A stretch of 64,000 nt of DNA from Streptomyces sp. NBC_00448 (GTDB lineage: Bacteria > Actinomycetota > Actinomycetes > Streptomycetales > Streptomycetaceae). Both the position numbers and the translations under genes were made by a program. The notes beneath the pieces are model-generated. The model did not search any database. It was given only the letters and a program-made list of their open reading frames with translations, and was not told the origin of the DNA. The DNA lies in contig NZ_CP107913.1 of the NCBI RefSeq assembly GCF_036014115.1, positions 5,193,001 through 5,257,000 on the forward strand. The letters run 5' to 3'. Within the stretch, counting starts at the first letter, position 1. Every line of letters starts with the position of its first letter. Positions 8,694-17,024 of this stretch are shown here, piece after piece.

Positions 8694-10081
8694 GCGGACT
8701 CGTCTCCGACCGCACCACCGCCACCGCCACCGCTCCCGGCGTCCCCGCCCCGGCGCCGCGAGCCGGCGTGGACCCTGCCCTGTGGCCGGACACGGCCCGG
8801 GTGCCGCGCAGTTCGCCGCCGCGCACCGCGGTGGCCCGGCTGCTGGTCGGCCGCGCGTTCGCCCGGCTGCCGCTGCGGGTGCGGCTGCCCGACGGCTCCG
8901 GCAGCGGCGACCGGGGCCCGGTGCTGCGGCTGCACGACCCGCGGGCCTTCCACCGCCGGATCGCCGTCGACGGCCTGATCGGCTTCGGCGAGTCGTACAT
9001 GGCCGGCGAGTGGGACGCGGACGACCTGGTCGGGGTGCTCACCGTGCTCGCCGCGAACGCCACCGCGCTCGTCCCGCACGGCCTCCAGCGGCTGCGCCGG
9101 GCCTGGGTGCACGCCACCCCGGATCGGCAGCGCAACACCCCCGACGGCGCCCGCGACAACATCCGCCGGCACTACGACCTGTCGAACGCGCTGTTCGCGC
9201 TCTTCCTCGACGACACGATGACGTACTCCGCCGGCCTGTTCCGCGGCTTCCCCGCCGATCAGGCCACCCTCGCCGCCGCCCAGCACCGCAAGATCGACCG
9301 GCTGCTGGACCTGGCCGGCGTCGGCGAGGGCACCCGGCTGCTGGAGATCGGCACCGGCTGGGGCGAGTTGGCGCTGCGGGCGGCCGGGCGCGGTGCGCGG
9401 GTGCTGACCGTGACGCTCTCCCGCGAGCAGCGCGACCTGGCCCAGGCGCGGATCGCCGCCGCGGGCCTCGCCGGGAAGGCCGCGGTCGAACTGCGCGACT
9501 ACCGTGAGGTGCGCGGCCGGTTCGACGCCGTGGTCAGCGTGGAGATGATCGAGGCGGTCGGCGCCGAGTTCTGGCCGGAGTACTTCGGCACCCTCGCACG
9601 CGTCCTCGCCCCCGGCGGCCGGATCGCCCTGCAGGCCATCACCATGGCGCACGACCGGATGCTCGCCACCCACGGCACCTACACCTGGATCGGCAAGTAC
9701 GTCTTCCCCGGCGGCCTGATCCCCTCGTCCCAGGGCATCGAACGGGAGGCCGCCGCGCACGGCCTGCGAGTCACCGAGGACGACGGCTTCGGCCCGCACT
9801 ACGCGGAGACGCTGCGGCTGTGGCGCGAGCGGTTCACCGCCGCCGACGACGCCGGCGAGGTCGCCGCGCTCGGCTTCGACGCGACCTTCCGCCGGATGTG
9901 GGAGTTCTACCTCGCCTACTCCGAGGCCGGGTTCCGCTCCCGCTACCTGGACGTGCGGCAGACGGTACTGACCCGCGCCGCGGACGGCGCCGGGCCCGCG
10001 GACGGCGCCGCGAGCCCCGGCGCCATGGCCGGAACCGGCACGGGGACCGACCCCGGCCGTACGGACGGAGACGACCGATGA
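8690..10081 (+). CDS. Cyclopropane-fatty-acid-synthase-like SAM methyltransferase 1
   Basis: Protein of 463 aa. An N-terminal acyl-chain/lipid-binding region (about 50-150, GESYMAGEWDADDL) precedes a class I SAM methyltransferase domain with YDLSNALF, glycine-rich LLEIGTGWGEL and VTLSREQRDLA. Relative to E. coli Cfa, the bicarbonate-site Cys is A181 (TYSAGLF) and the His is Q315 (ALQAIT). The EH pair reads E288-A289. A cyclopropanation mechanism that depends on this site is therefore doubtful, and simple methyl or methylene transfer to an unsaturated phospholipid chain is more likely. GTG overlaps the DUF1365 stop by 4 bp, and its own stop overlaps the next ATG by 4 bp. A short Gly/Ala/Pro tail ends the protein. 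Confidence 0.88.
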   Translation: MSGLVSDRTTATATAPGVPAPAPRAGVDPALWPDTARVPRSSPPRTAVARLLVGRAFARLPLRVRLPDGSGSGDRGPVLRLHDPRAFHRRIAVDGLIGFGESYMAGEWDADDLVGVLTVLAANATALVPHGLQRLRRAWVHATPDRQRNTPDGARDNIRRHYDLSNALFALFLDDTMTYSAGLFRGFPADQATLAAAQHRKIDRLLDLAGVGEGTRLLEIGTGWGELALRAAGRGARVLTVTLSREQRDLAQARIAAAGLAGKAAVELRDYREVRGRFDAVVSVEMIEAVGAEFWPEYFGTLARVLAPGGRIALQAITMAHDRMLATHGTYTWIGKYVFPGGLIPSSQGIEREAAAHGLRVTEDDGFGPHYAETLRLWRERFTAADDAGEVAALGFDATFRRMWEFYLAYSEAGFRSRYLDVRQTVLTRAADGAGPADGAASPGAMAGTGTGTDPGRTDGDDR

Positions 10082-11466
10082 GCACAGTGGCGGACCGGCT
10101 CGGGCGGCTGCTCGACGGGTACTTCGGCGGCCGGCCGCCGGTGCGGCTGCGCGCCTGGGACGGCAGCGAGACCGGGCCGGCCGACGCGCCCGTGATCGTC
10201 GTGCGCAGCCGCCGCGCACTGCGCCGCCTGCTGTGGCAGCCCAGCGGCACGGGCCTGGCCGAGGCGTACATCGCGGGCGAACTCGACATCGAGGGCGACC
10301 TGCCCGACGGGCTCGGCCGGGTGGCCCGGGCGGTGCGGGAGCGCGGTTCGACACCCGGCCGCCCCGGTCCGCGGGAACTCGCCGCGGCCGCCGCGACCGC
10401 GCTGCGGCTGGGCGCGCTCGGCCCCCGCCCGGCGCCGCCGGGCGTCCGTAAGGCGAAGCAGCGCGGCGAACTGCACAGCACCGGCCGCGACCGGGCCGCC
10501 ATCAGCCACCACTACGACCTGTCCAACGACTGGTACGCCGAACTGCTGGACCCGTCGATGGCGTACTCCTGCGGCTACTGGACCCAGCCCGAGACCGAGC
10601 CCGCGACCGAGCCCGGTGTCGAGCCCGGGGCCGAGCCCGAGCCTGAGCCCGAGTCCGAGCCCGAGCCCGGGGACGTACCGGGCGGCGTCGGTTACGGCAT
10701 CGCCGAGGCGCAGCGCGACAAGCTCGAACTGGTCTGCCGCAAGCTGGCGTTGACCCCCGGCGCGCGGCTGCTGGACATGGGCTGCGGCTGGGGCAGCCTC
10801 TCCCTCTACGCGGCACGGGAGTTCAAGGCCCGCGTCACCGCCGTCACCCTCTCCCGCGAGCAGCGCGACTTCGTGGCCGCCCGGATCGCGGAGCAGGGCC
10901 TCGGCGACCTGGTCGAGGTGCGGCTGAGCCACTACCGCGACCTCGGCGCCGCCGACGGCGGATACGACGCGGTGAGCGCGATCGAGATGGGCGAGCACGT
11001 CGGGGAGGAGCAGTACCCGGACTTCGCCGCCCGGCTGCACGCCCTGCTGCGCCCGCGCGGCCGGCTGCTGGTCCAGCAGATGTCCCGCGGCGCCGACGCG
11101 CCCGGCGGCGGCGCGTTCATCGAGTCGTACATCGTCCCCGACATGCACATGCGCCCGGTCGGCCGGACCGTGGACCTGCTGGAGGACGCCGGCCTGGAGG
11201 TGCGGTCGGTGGAGGCGATGCGCGAGCACTACGTCCGGACGATCGCGGCCTGGTACCGCACCCTGGAGGAGCGCCGGCCGGTGTTCGCCGCGCTGGCGGG
11301 CGAGCCGACGGTCCGGGTCTGGCAGCTCTACCTGGCCGGGTCGATGCTGACCTTCGCCGAGCGCCGGATGGGCGTGGACCAGATCCTCGCGGCGCGCCCG
11401 GAGCCGTTCGGCGGCTCGGGCCTGCCGGCCACCCCGCACGACTGGTACGTACCGGTGCGCCCGTGA
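10078..11466 (+). CDS. Cyclopropane-fatty-acid-synthase-like SAM methyltransferase 2, with Glu-Pro repeat insert
   Basis: Paralogue of the preceding gene, 462 aa, ATG overlapping the upstream TGA (ATGA). It has the lipid-binding N-terminus (EAYIAGELDIEGDL), ISHHYDLSNDWY, YSCGYW with the bicarbonate-site Cys retained (C165), LLDMGCGWGSL and EMGEHVG (E306-H307). The His that follows in E. coli Cfa is replaced by Gln (Q333). Between GYW and the SAM motif lies an insertion of about 30 residues (169-202) made almost only of Glu, Pro, Ala and Gly (ETEP/EPEP units), absent from paralogue 1. It sits where Cfa carries a short loop. Likely methylates phospholipid acyl chains, perhaps at a different step from paralogue 1. 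Confidence 0.88.
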   Translation: MSTVADRLGRLLDGYFGGRPPVRLRAWDGSETGPADAPVIVVRSRRALRRLLWQPSGTGLAEAYIAGELDIEGDLPDGLGRVARAVRERGSTPGRPGPRELAAAAATALRLGALGPRPAPPGVRKAKQRGELHSTGRDRAAISHHYDLSNDWYAELLDPSMAYSCGYWTQPETEPATEPGVEPGAEPEPEPESEPEPGDVPGGVGYGIAEAQRDKLELVCRKLALTPGARLLDMGCGWGSLSLYAAREFKARVTAVTLSREQRDFVAARIAEQGLGDLVEVRLSHYRDLGAADGGYDAVSAIEMGEHVGEEQYPDFAARLHALLRPRGRLLVQQMSRGADAPGGGAFIESYIVPDMHMRPVGRTVDLLEDAGLEVRSVEAMREHYVRTIAAWYRTLEERRPVFAALAGEPTVRVWQLYLAGSMLTFAERRMGVDQILAARPEPFGGSGLPATPHDWYVPVRP

Positions 11467-12305
11467 CCGGCTTCCCGTGGGCCGCGTTCGCCGAGGGCCT
11501 CGGCTGGGCGGCGCTCGCTGCCTTCGGCGTCATGGCGGCCACCTTCGCGGTCGCCCTCGTCAAGGGCGTGCACCGGGTGGTGGACATCGCGTGGGGCGTG
11601 GCCTTCACCGCGGTCGCCGCCGCGTCGTACGCCGCATCGGCCGGGCACGGCGACGACGGGCGGCGGCTGCTGGTCACGCTCGCCACCGCCGGGTGGGGGC
11701 TGCGGCTCGCCGCGCACATCGCCCGCCGCGGCCGCGGCCACGGCGAGGACCCGCGCTACGACCGGATGCTCGCGAAGGCGCCCGGCAGCCGCGCCGGGTA
11801 CGCGCTGCGCACCGTCTACCTGGTCCAGGGCGCGCTGGTGTGGGTCGTCTCGCTGCCGGTGCAGGCCGCGCAGTACGCCCCCGAGCGGCTCGGCGGCTGG
11901 GCGGCGGCCGGCGGCGCGCTGTGGGCGGTCGGGCTGGCCTTCGAGGCGGTCGGCGACCACCAACTCGCCCGCTTCAAGGCCGATCCCGCGCACCGCGGCC
12001 TGATCATGGACCGCGGCCTGTGGGCCTGGACCCGGCACCCCAACTACTTCGGCGACTGCCTGGTGTGGTGGGGCCTGTACGCGATGGCGTGTGCGAGCCC
12101 GCAGGCCGCCGCGGTGGCGGCGCCGGGCCCGCTGGTGATGACCGCCCTGCTGGTCTTCGGCAGCGGGAAACGGCTGCTGGAGCGGCAGATGGCCGACCGG
12201 CCCGGCTACGCCGCGTACGCCGCCCGCACCAGCGGCTTCCTGCCGCGTCCGCCTCAGGTGTTGTTGGCGAGGTTGCGCAGGCCGCTGAGGGGGCCGTTGA
12301 AGTAG
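11463..12305 (+). CDS. DUF1295 integral membrane protein (steroid 5-alpha-reductase-like fold)
   Basis: Membrane protein of 280 aa with about six hydrophobic helices and the family signature near the C-terminus: RGLWAWTRHPNYFGDCLVWWGLY, then RQMADRPGYAAYAARTSGFLPRPP. The isoprenylcysteine methyltransferase/5-alpha-reductase superfamily binds NADPH or SAM through this motif. Here it probably supplies reduction of an unsaturated acyl intermediate, by inference from the operon. GTG overlaps the upstream stop by 4 bp. The last 16 or so residues extend past the usual family end and are encoded by the antisense of the convergent lysozyme gene (52-bp overlap), so the tail may be a recent stop-loss extension. 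Confidence 0.85.
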   Translation: MTGFPWAAFAEGLGWAALAAFGVMAATFAVALVKGVHRVVDIAWGVAFTAVAAASYAASAGHGDDGRRLLVTLATAGWGLRLAAHIARRGRGHGEDPRYDRMLAKAPGSRAGYALRTVYLVQGALVWVVSLPVQAAQYAPERLGGWAAAGGALWAVGLAFEAVGDHQLARFKADPAHRGLIMDRGLWAWTRHPNYFGDCLVWWGLYAMACASPQAAAVAAPGPLVMTALLVFGSGKRLLERQMADRPGYAAYAARTSGFLPRPPQVLLARLRRPLRGPLK

Positions 12306-13129
12306 TCCTGGTCGCCGGGGAACGTGCCGGAGTCGGCGTGCTGCCAGAAGGTGTAGAACGGCCAGCCGGCCGGCAGCTTGCCGGCGCTGGAGGCGTAACG
12401 CGCCACGAACAGCGGGTCGTCGGCGGCGAAGATCGAGGTGTTGCCGGTGCACCGGGTCCACCAGTCGGTGGTGGAGTAGATGGTCGCCCAGCGGGTCGTC
12501 TTCGCGTGCACCTCGTCGACGAACGCCTTGATCCAGCCGACCATCGCGCTCTTGCTCAGGCCGTAGCAGGCCGCGCCGGACGGGTACTCGATGTCCAGCG
12601 CCGGCGGCAGCGTCTTGCCGTCCTTGGACCAGCCGCCGCCGTGTGACACGAAGTAGTCCGCCTGCGCCTTGCCGCCGGAACTGTCCGGGCGGGCGAAGTG
12701 GTAGGCGCCGCGGATGAAGCCCGCGTAGTAGGAGTTGGTGTAGTTCGCGTCGAACTTCGGGTCCTTGTACGTGGTGCCCTCGGTCGCCTTGATGTACGCG
12801 AACCGGGCGCCCTTGCGGTACTGGGCCGCCCAGTCGATGGTGCCCTGCCAGTTGCTGACGTCGAATCCGGGGGTGCGGGTGACGTTCGAGGACCCGCCGG
12901 TGGCCGTGGTGGTGCTGGAGCGGCCCTCGTGGGCGGCGACGGACGACCCCATCCAGTCCTGCTCGGGGTGGAGCACCGCGCCGCGCACGTGTGGCGCACC
13001 GCCGACCGCTTCGGCCGGCCCGGCGGGCGCGGCCAGCACTCCGGCGACCGCGACCGCCGCGCACCCGATCCCCAGCGCCGACTTCCGTACGCCCGTACGT
13101 CCCCGCACGCCCTGACCGGCGTCCCGCAT
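12254..13129 (-). CDS. Secreted GH25 lysozyme (N-acetylmuramidase)
   Basis: Secreted muramidase of 291 aa. Signal peptide at about 1-38 (GIGCAAVAVAGVLAAPAGPAEA), then a Ser/Thr linker, then the GH25 barrel. Visible family blocks: GFDVSNWQG (D about 90), AYIKATEG, RGAYHFARP and the active-site DxE in ALDIEYP (D179, E181), followed by WQHADSG near the end. No separate cell-wall-binding domain is present. The ATG at 13129 has GGAGG seven nucleotides upstream; longer in-frame extensions lack a binding site. It probably cleaves peptidoglycan outside the cell. Convergent and overlapping by 52 bp with the DUF1295 gene. Confidence 0.93.
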   Translation of the reverse strand: MRDAGQGVRGRTGVRKSALGIGCAAVAVAGVLAAPAGPAEAVGGAPHVRGAVLHPEQDWMGSSVAAHEGRSSTTTATGGSSNVTRTPGFDVSNWQGTIDWAAQYRKGARFAYIKATEGTTYKDPKFDANYTNSYYAGFIRGAYHFARPDSSGGKAQADYFVSHGGGWSKDGKTLPPALDIEYPSGAACYGLSKSAMVGWIKAFVDEVHAKTTRWATIYSTTDWWTRCTGNTSIFAADDPLFVARYASSAGKLPAGWPFYTFWQHADSGTFPGDQDYFNGPLSGLRNLANNT

Positions 13130-13371
13130 GACTGCCTCCATGGGTGTGGCTTTGCTTCGGTGATGCCCCATATGCGCTATTGGAACAGAGGGGCGCGAAG
13201 CTCCGGCGCTGGACGCGCGGGCCATCACGGTCTCTCCGGTCGGCGCGTACGCGGCCGCGGCGCCGGGCAGTTCGGCGCGCGCGGGGAAAAGGCCACGTCG
13301 GCGCCGGTGGCGCCGGTGGTTTCCCGGGGTGTGCGGGTCGGGGCGCGGGCGGGCCGCGGACCGGGACGCGG

Positions 13372-13902
13372 TCAGGACGGCGGGCGGCCCATCGAGTGGC
13401 CGAACGTGTCGGGGTCCTCGTCGTAGCCGCGCAGCAGCGAGTGGAAGGACCAGGCACCGGACCCGCTCCGGGTGAACTCCGCGAAGGTCGCGGCCGTGGT
13501 GCCGCCCAGCTCGGTCAGGCCGCCCTCCACCAGCACCGTCCAGCCGGTGACGATCTGGTAGGCCGGGTTGGCCACCGCGCCGAACTCCAGCCGTCCGAAG
13601 CTCTGCTGGATCATCGCGCCGACCACGACCCGGCGGTACCCGTCGCCGAGCCGGTCCAGCTCCAGCGTCATCACCTCGTCGAAGCCGAAGCCCTGGCCGT
13701 TCTTGCTGTCCCGGTTGAGCCACATGGTCCCGTCGGGCGCCCTGCTGTCGAAGTGCACGAGGTAGGCCGGATCACCCTGCTCCGCACCGGCCCGGTACGT
13801 GGCCGCGATCAGGTCCAGATCGCTCGGCGGGGCGCCCAGCGGGCTCGGGTCCCACTTCAACCGCACCTCGACCCGCTCGATCCCCTTGCTGAGGCCGTTC
13901 AT
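13372..13902 (-). CDS. TerD family protein (calcium-binding stress domain)
   Basis: TerD-type protein of 176 aa. It begins MNGLSKGIERVEVRLKWDPSP and shows the family blocks DLDLIAATY, PAYLVHFD, DEVMTLELDRL and VVVGAMIQQ. TerD domains bind calcium through acidic loops and are linked to tellurite resistance, envelope stress and development in Streptomyces, usually in multigene ter loci. This copy stands alone. The C-terminus carries a short extension with YDEDPDTFGHSM. The ATG follows GGAGG at 7 nt; the longer upstream reading does not. Upstream (13903-14034) there is a short GGCC-rich inverted repeat that may end the amidohydrolase transcript. Confidence 0.88.
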   Translation of the reverse strand: MNGLSKGIERVEVRLKWDPSPLGAPPSDLDLIAATYRAGAEQGDPAYLVHFDSRAPDGTMWLNRDSKNGQGFGFDEVMTLELDRLGDGYRRVVVGAMIQQSFGRLEFGAVANPAYQIVTGWTVLVEGGLTELGGTTAATFAEFTRSGSGAWSFHSLLRGYDEDPDTFGHSMGRPPS

Positions 13903-14034
13903 CCCACGCCTCCACCCCGACGCCCCGTCATGGGCCGCCACACTTACCCCGATTAACGCCTCTCCACCCCACCCTGTCCACACCCCCCGACGCCTTCCGG
14001 CCACGGTCGGCCGCCGGTCTCTCCGGGGGCCGGG

Positions 14035-15066
14035 TCAGAGGGAGAAGAGCCGGGTGGCGTTGTCGTGGCAGACGGCGCGGAGCCAGGGGGTGCCGAGGTC
14101 GGCGGTGCGCAGGGCGGTCAGGGCGGCGGCGTAGGTGTAGGGGATGTTGGGGAAGTCGGTGCCGAGCAGGACGCGGTCCTGGAGGGCGGCGAGGCGAGGG
14201 AGGGCGGCGCGGGGGAAGGGGGCGGCGGACTCGACGAAGGGGGTGAACGCCATGGTGGTGTCGAGCATGACGTCGCGGTGGCGTTCGGCGAGGTCGAGGA
14301 AGTCCTCGTACTCGGGCATGCCGAGGTGGGCGACGACCAGCCGCAGCCGGGGGTGGCGGGCCAGGAGCGCGGCGATCGGGGCCGGGCCGGTGTGGGCGCC
14401 GGGCACCGGGCCGGAGCCGCAGTGCGTCACCACCGGCACCCCCTCGTCGGCGAGCAGCCGCCAGACGGCGTCCAGGTGCGGGTCGTTGGGGTCGAACCCG
14501 CCCACCTGGACGTGGCACTTGAAGACCCGCGCGCCCTGGCCCAGCGCGCGCCGCACGTCGGCGAGGGCGCCAGGCTCGGCGAAGAAGGTGGCCGTGTGCA
14601 GGCAGTCCGGGGTGCGGGCGGCGAAGTCGGCGGACCAGTCGTTGAGCCAGCGGGCCATCCCCGGCTTGTGCGGGTAGAGCATCGACGTGAAGGCCCGCAC
14701 GCCGAAGCCGCGCAGCACCTCCACCCGGCGCTGCTCCTCCATCCGGTAGGCGATCGGCCAGTGCCGGCCCACCAGCGGCCCGGCGGCGTCGAAGTACGCC
14801 CACACCTTGGACAGCACCTGCTGCGGCATGAAGTGGGTGTGGACGTCGACCAGGTGGTCCAGCCCGAGCGACTGCCGGAAGGCCGCCACCTCGCGCCGCT
14901 CGGCCTCCGCCCGCCGCGCCGCTTCCGGGTCGGCGGTGTCCGATCCGGCGGCGTCCGCTGCCGAGCCGTCCGCTTCGGCTCCGCCCGTCTCCGCCCCGGC
15001 TCGCGGTATCCCGCCCACCTCGCCACCGCCCTCCGCGTCCGTCCGTCCGGCCTCCGACCGGGCCAT
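14035..15066 (-). CDS. Amidohydrolase-2 family metal-dependent hydrolase
   Basis: TIM-barrel amidohydrolase of 343 aa. The first 70 or so residues are low-complexity (Ala/Gly/Glu/Asp). The barrel starts at LVDVHTHFMPQQV with the HxH metal motif; later metal or catalytic positions are VVTHCG, VVAHLGMPEY and LLGTDFPN (Asp). This matches the ACMSD-like/Amidohydro_2 family, which performs decarboxylation or hydrolysis. The substrate cannot be told. The start is uncertain: ATG at 15066 has only a weak GGCG upstream, and a GTG at 15144 has none. Divergent from the KimA-type transporter with about 120 bp between. Confidence 0.82.
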   Translation of the reverse strand: MARSEAGRTDAEGGGEVGGIPRAGAETGGAEADGSAADAAGSDTADPEAARRAEAERREVAAFRQSLGLDHLVDVHTHFMPQQVLSKVWAYFDAAGPLVGRHWPIAYRMEEQRRVEVLRGFGVRAFTSMLYPHKPGMARWLNDWSADFAARTPDCLHTATFFAEPGALADVRRALGQGARVFKCHVQVGGFDPNDPHLDAVWRLLADEGVPVVTHCGSGPVPGAHTGPAPIAALLARHPRLRLVVAHLGMPEYEDFLDLAERHRDVMLDTTMAFTPFVESAAPFPRAALPRLAALQDRVLLGTDFPNIPYTYAAALTALRTADLGTPWLRAVCHDNATRLFSL

Positions 15067-15187
15067 GGTGCCACGCCGGTGATCGCCGCCGACCGCCGAC
15101 CGCCGCCCGCGCGTCCCGGACGTCCGGGCAGACCCGGCGGTCACACTGAACGGACAAAAGGACCGTATCGCCCCTCACGAGGTGTCC

Positions 15188-17017
15188 ATGACGTTCGGCC
15201 TGGCCCGTCGCCAACTGCGGCCGAGGGTTCCCGTGCGCCCGGGCGAGGGGCACCGCAAGGCCGAGAAGGACCGGCTGACCAGCCTGGAGGGGCTGGCCGC
15301 GCTGTCGCTCGACGCGCTCAGCTCGGTCGCGTACGGGCCGGAGGCGATCGTGCTGGTGCTGGTCACGGCCGGCACCGGGGCGATCGACGCGACGCTTCCG
15401 ATCACCCTGGTGATCACCGCCCTGCTGGTGGTGCTGGTGGTCTCCTACGGCCAGGTGATCGCGGCGCACCCCGACGGCGGCGGCGCGTACGCCGTCGCCA
15501 AGAAGGACCTCGGGCCGCGGGTCAGCCTGCTGGCGGCGGCGAGCCTCGTCGTCGACTACGTGCTGACCGTCGCGGTCAGCCTCGCCGCGGGCGCGGCCGC
15601 GCTCGCCTCCGCCTACCCCGCGCTCAACTCGCACCTGCTGGAGGTGTGCCTCCTCGGCCTGCTGCTGCTCACCGCGGTGAACCTGCGCGGGGTCGCCGAG
15701 AGCGCCCGGGTGCTGATGCTGCCCACCGCGCTGTTCGTGCTGGGCATCCTCGGGGTCGTGGTGATCGGACTGCTGCGCGGCCACCCCGCGGCCGAGGTCG
15801 GCACCCACGAGCCGGTGCACGTCACCGAGTCGCTCGGCATCCTGCTGCTGCTCAAGGCGTTCTCGGCGGGCTGCTCCGCGCTGACCGGCGTCGAGGCCAT
15901 CGCCAACGGCGTGCCGACCTTCCGCACCCCGCGCGTGCGGCGCGCCCAGCGCACCGAGCTGATGCTCGGCGGACTGCTCGGCCTGATGCTGGTCGGGCTG
16001 TCCGTGCTGATCCACCGCGACCACGTCGCTCCGCGCGGCGGCGTGACGGTGCTCGCCCAGCTCACCGCCGGGGCCTACGGCACCGGCTGGCCGTACATCG
16101 CCACCAACCTCGTGGTCACCCTCGTGCTCGCGCTCGCCGCGAACACCAGCTTCGGCGGGCTGCCGGTCCTGATGAGCCTGCTCGCCCGCGACCACCGGCT
16201 GCCGCACATCTTCGGGCTGCGCGCCGAACGCCCGGTCTACCGCTACGGCGTGCTCGCGCTCGCCGCGCTCGCGGCCGTGCTGCTCATCGCGGTCGACGCC
16301 GACACCCACAAGCTGCTGCCGCTCTTCGCGATCGGCGTGTTCATCGGCTTCTCGATCAGCCAGATCGGCCTGGTCCGGCACTGGGCCGGCGACCGGCCGC
16401 CGAAGTGGCTGCGCCGGGCCATGGTCAACGGCCTGGGCGCGGTGCTCACCACCATCGCCGGCGTGGTGCTGCTCAGCACCAAGTTCCTCGAAGGCGCCTG
16501 GGTGGTGGTGGTCGCGGTGCCGCTGCTGATGCTGCTCTTCAGCCGGGTGCAGCGCTACTACACCGAGGTCGGCAGGGAGCTCGGCCTCGGCCGTATCCCC
16601 GCACCGCCCGGGCGCGGCGGCATCGGGCTCGTCGTGGTGCCGGTCGGCGAGATCAGCGACGTCGCCCGGTACGCCCTCACCGCCGCCCTCGCGTTCGGCG
16701 ACGAGGTGGTCGCGGTCGCCGTGCACTCCGACCCGGAGCGGGCCGGGGCGCTGCGCGACGCCTGGGCGCGGTGGGAGCCCGGGGTGCGCCTGGACATCGT
16801 GGACAGCCCGCACCGCTCGCTGGTCGAGCCGGTGGTCGCCTACGTCAAAGGGCTCGCGGCGGACGGCCGGCAGATCGCGGTCCTCATCCCCGAGGTGGAG
16901 CCGCGGCACCGCCGCTACCAGATCCTGCAGAACCAGCGCGGCATCCTGCTGGCGACGGTGCTACGGGCCCGTACCGACGTCGTCGTCTGCCTGCTGCCGT
17001 ACCGGCTGAAGATCTGA
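15188..17017 (+). CDS. KimA-type high-affinity potassium transporter (APC superfamily)
   Basis: Membrane transporter of 609 aa with about 12 helices and a cytosolic C-terminal nucleotide-binding-like domain. It follows Bacillus KimA closely along its length: LSLDALSSVAYGPEA, PDGGGAYAVAKKDLG, LVVDYVLTVAVSLAAG, KAFSAGCSALTGVEAIAN, LALAANTSFGGLP and the terminal LPYRLKI. The segments holding the K+-binding residues of KimA (SSDALSSVAYG, VDYILTVAVS, TGVEA) are preserved, and the length (607 in Bacillus) agrees. KimA is a proton-coupled K+ importer inhibited by cyclic di-AMP. I see no ydaO-type riboswitch in the 120-bp upstream gap. ATG at 15188 follows GAGG by 6 nt; a GTG six bases earlier overlaps that site. 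Convergent with the molybdoenzyme gene. Confidence 0.85.
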   Translation: MTFGLARRQLRPRVPVRPGEGHRKAEKDRLTSLEGLAALSLDALSSVAYGPEAIVLVLVTAGTGAIDATLPITLVITALLVVLVVSYGQVIAAHPDGGGAYAVAKKDLGPRVSLLAAASLVVDYVLTVAVSLAAGAAALASAYPALNSHLLEVCLLGLLLLTAVNLRGVAESARVLMLPTALFVLGILGVVVIGLLRGHPAAEVGTHEPVHVTESLGILLLLKAFSAGCSALTGVEAIANGVPTFRTPRVRRAQRTELMLGGLLGLMLVGLSVLIHRDHVAPRGGVTVLAQLTAGAYGTGWPYIATNLVVTLVLALAANTSFGGLPVLMSLLARDHRLPHIFGLRAERPVYRYGVLALAALAAVLLIAVDADTHKLLPLFAIGVFIGFSISQIGLVRHWAGDRPPKWLRRAMVNGLGAVLTTIAGVVLLSTKFLEGAWVVVVAVPLLMLLFSRVQRYYTEVGRELGLGRIPAPPGRGGIGLVVVPVGEISDVARYALTAALAFGDEVVAVAVHSDPERAGALRDAWARWEPGVRLDIVDSPHRSLVEPVVAYVKGLAADGRQIAVLIPEVEPRHRRYQILQNQRGILLATVLRARTDVVVCLLPYRLKI

Positions 17018-17024
17018 CGGGCTG

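Noticed and set aside
13903..14034. GGCC-rich inverted repeat as terminator of the amidohydrolase gene
   Set aside because: The arms are only 5 bp and sequence this GC-rich forms such repeats by chance.
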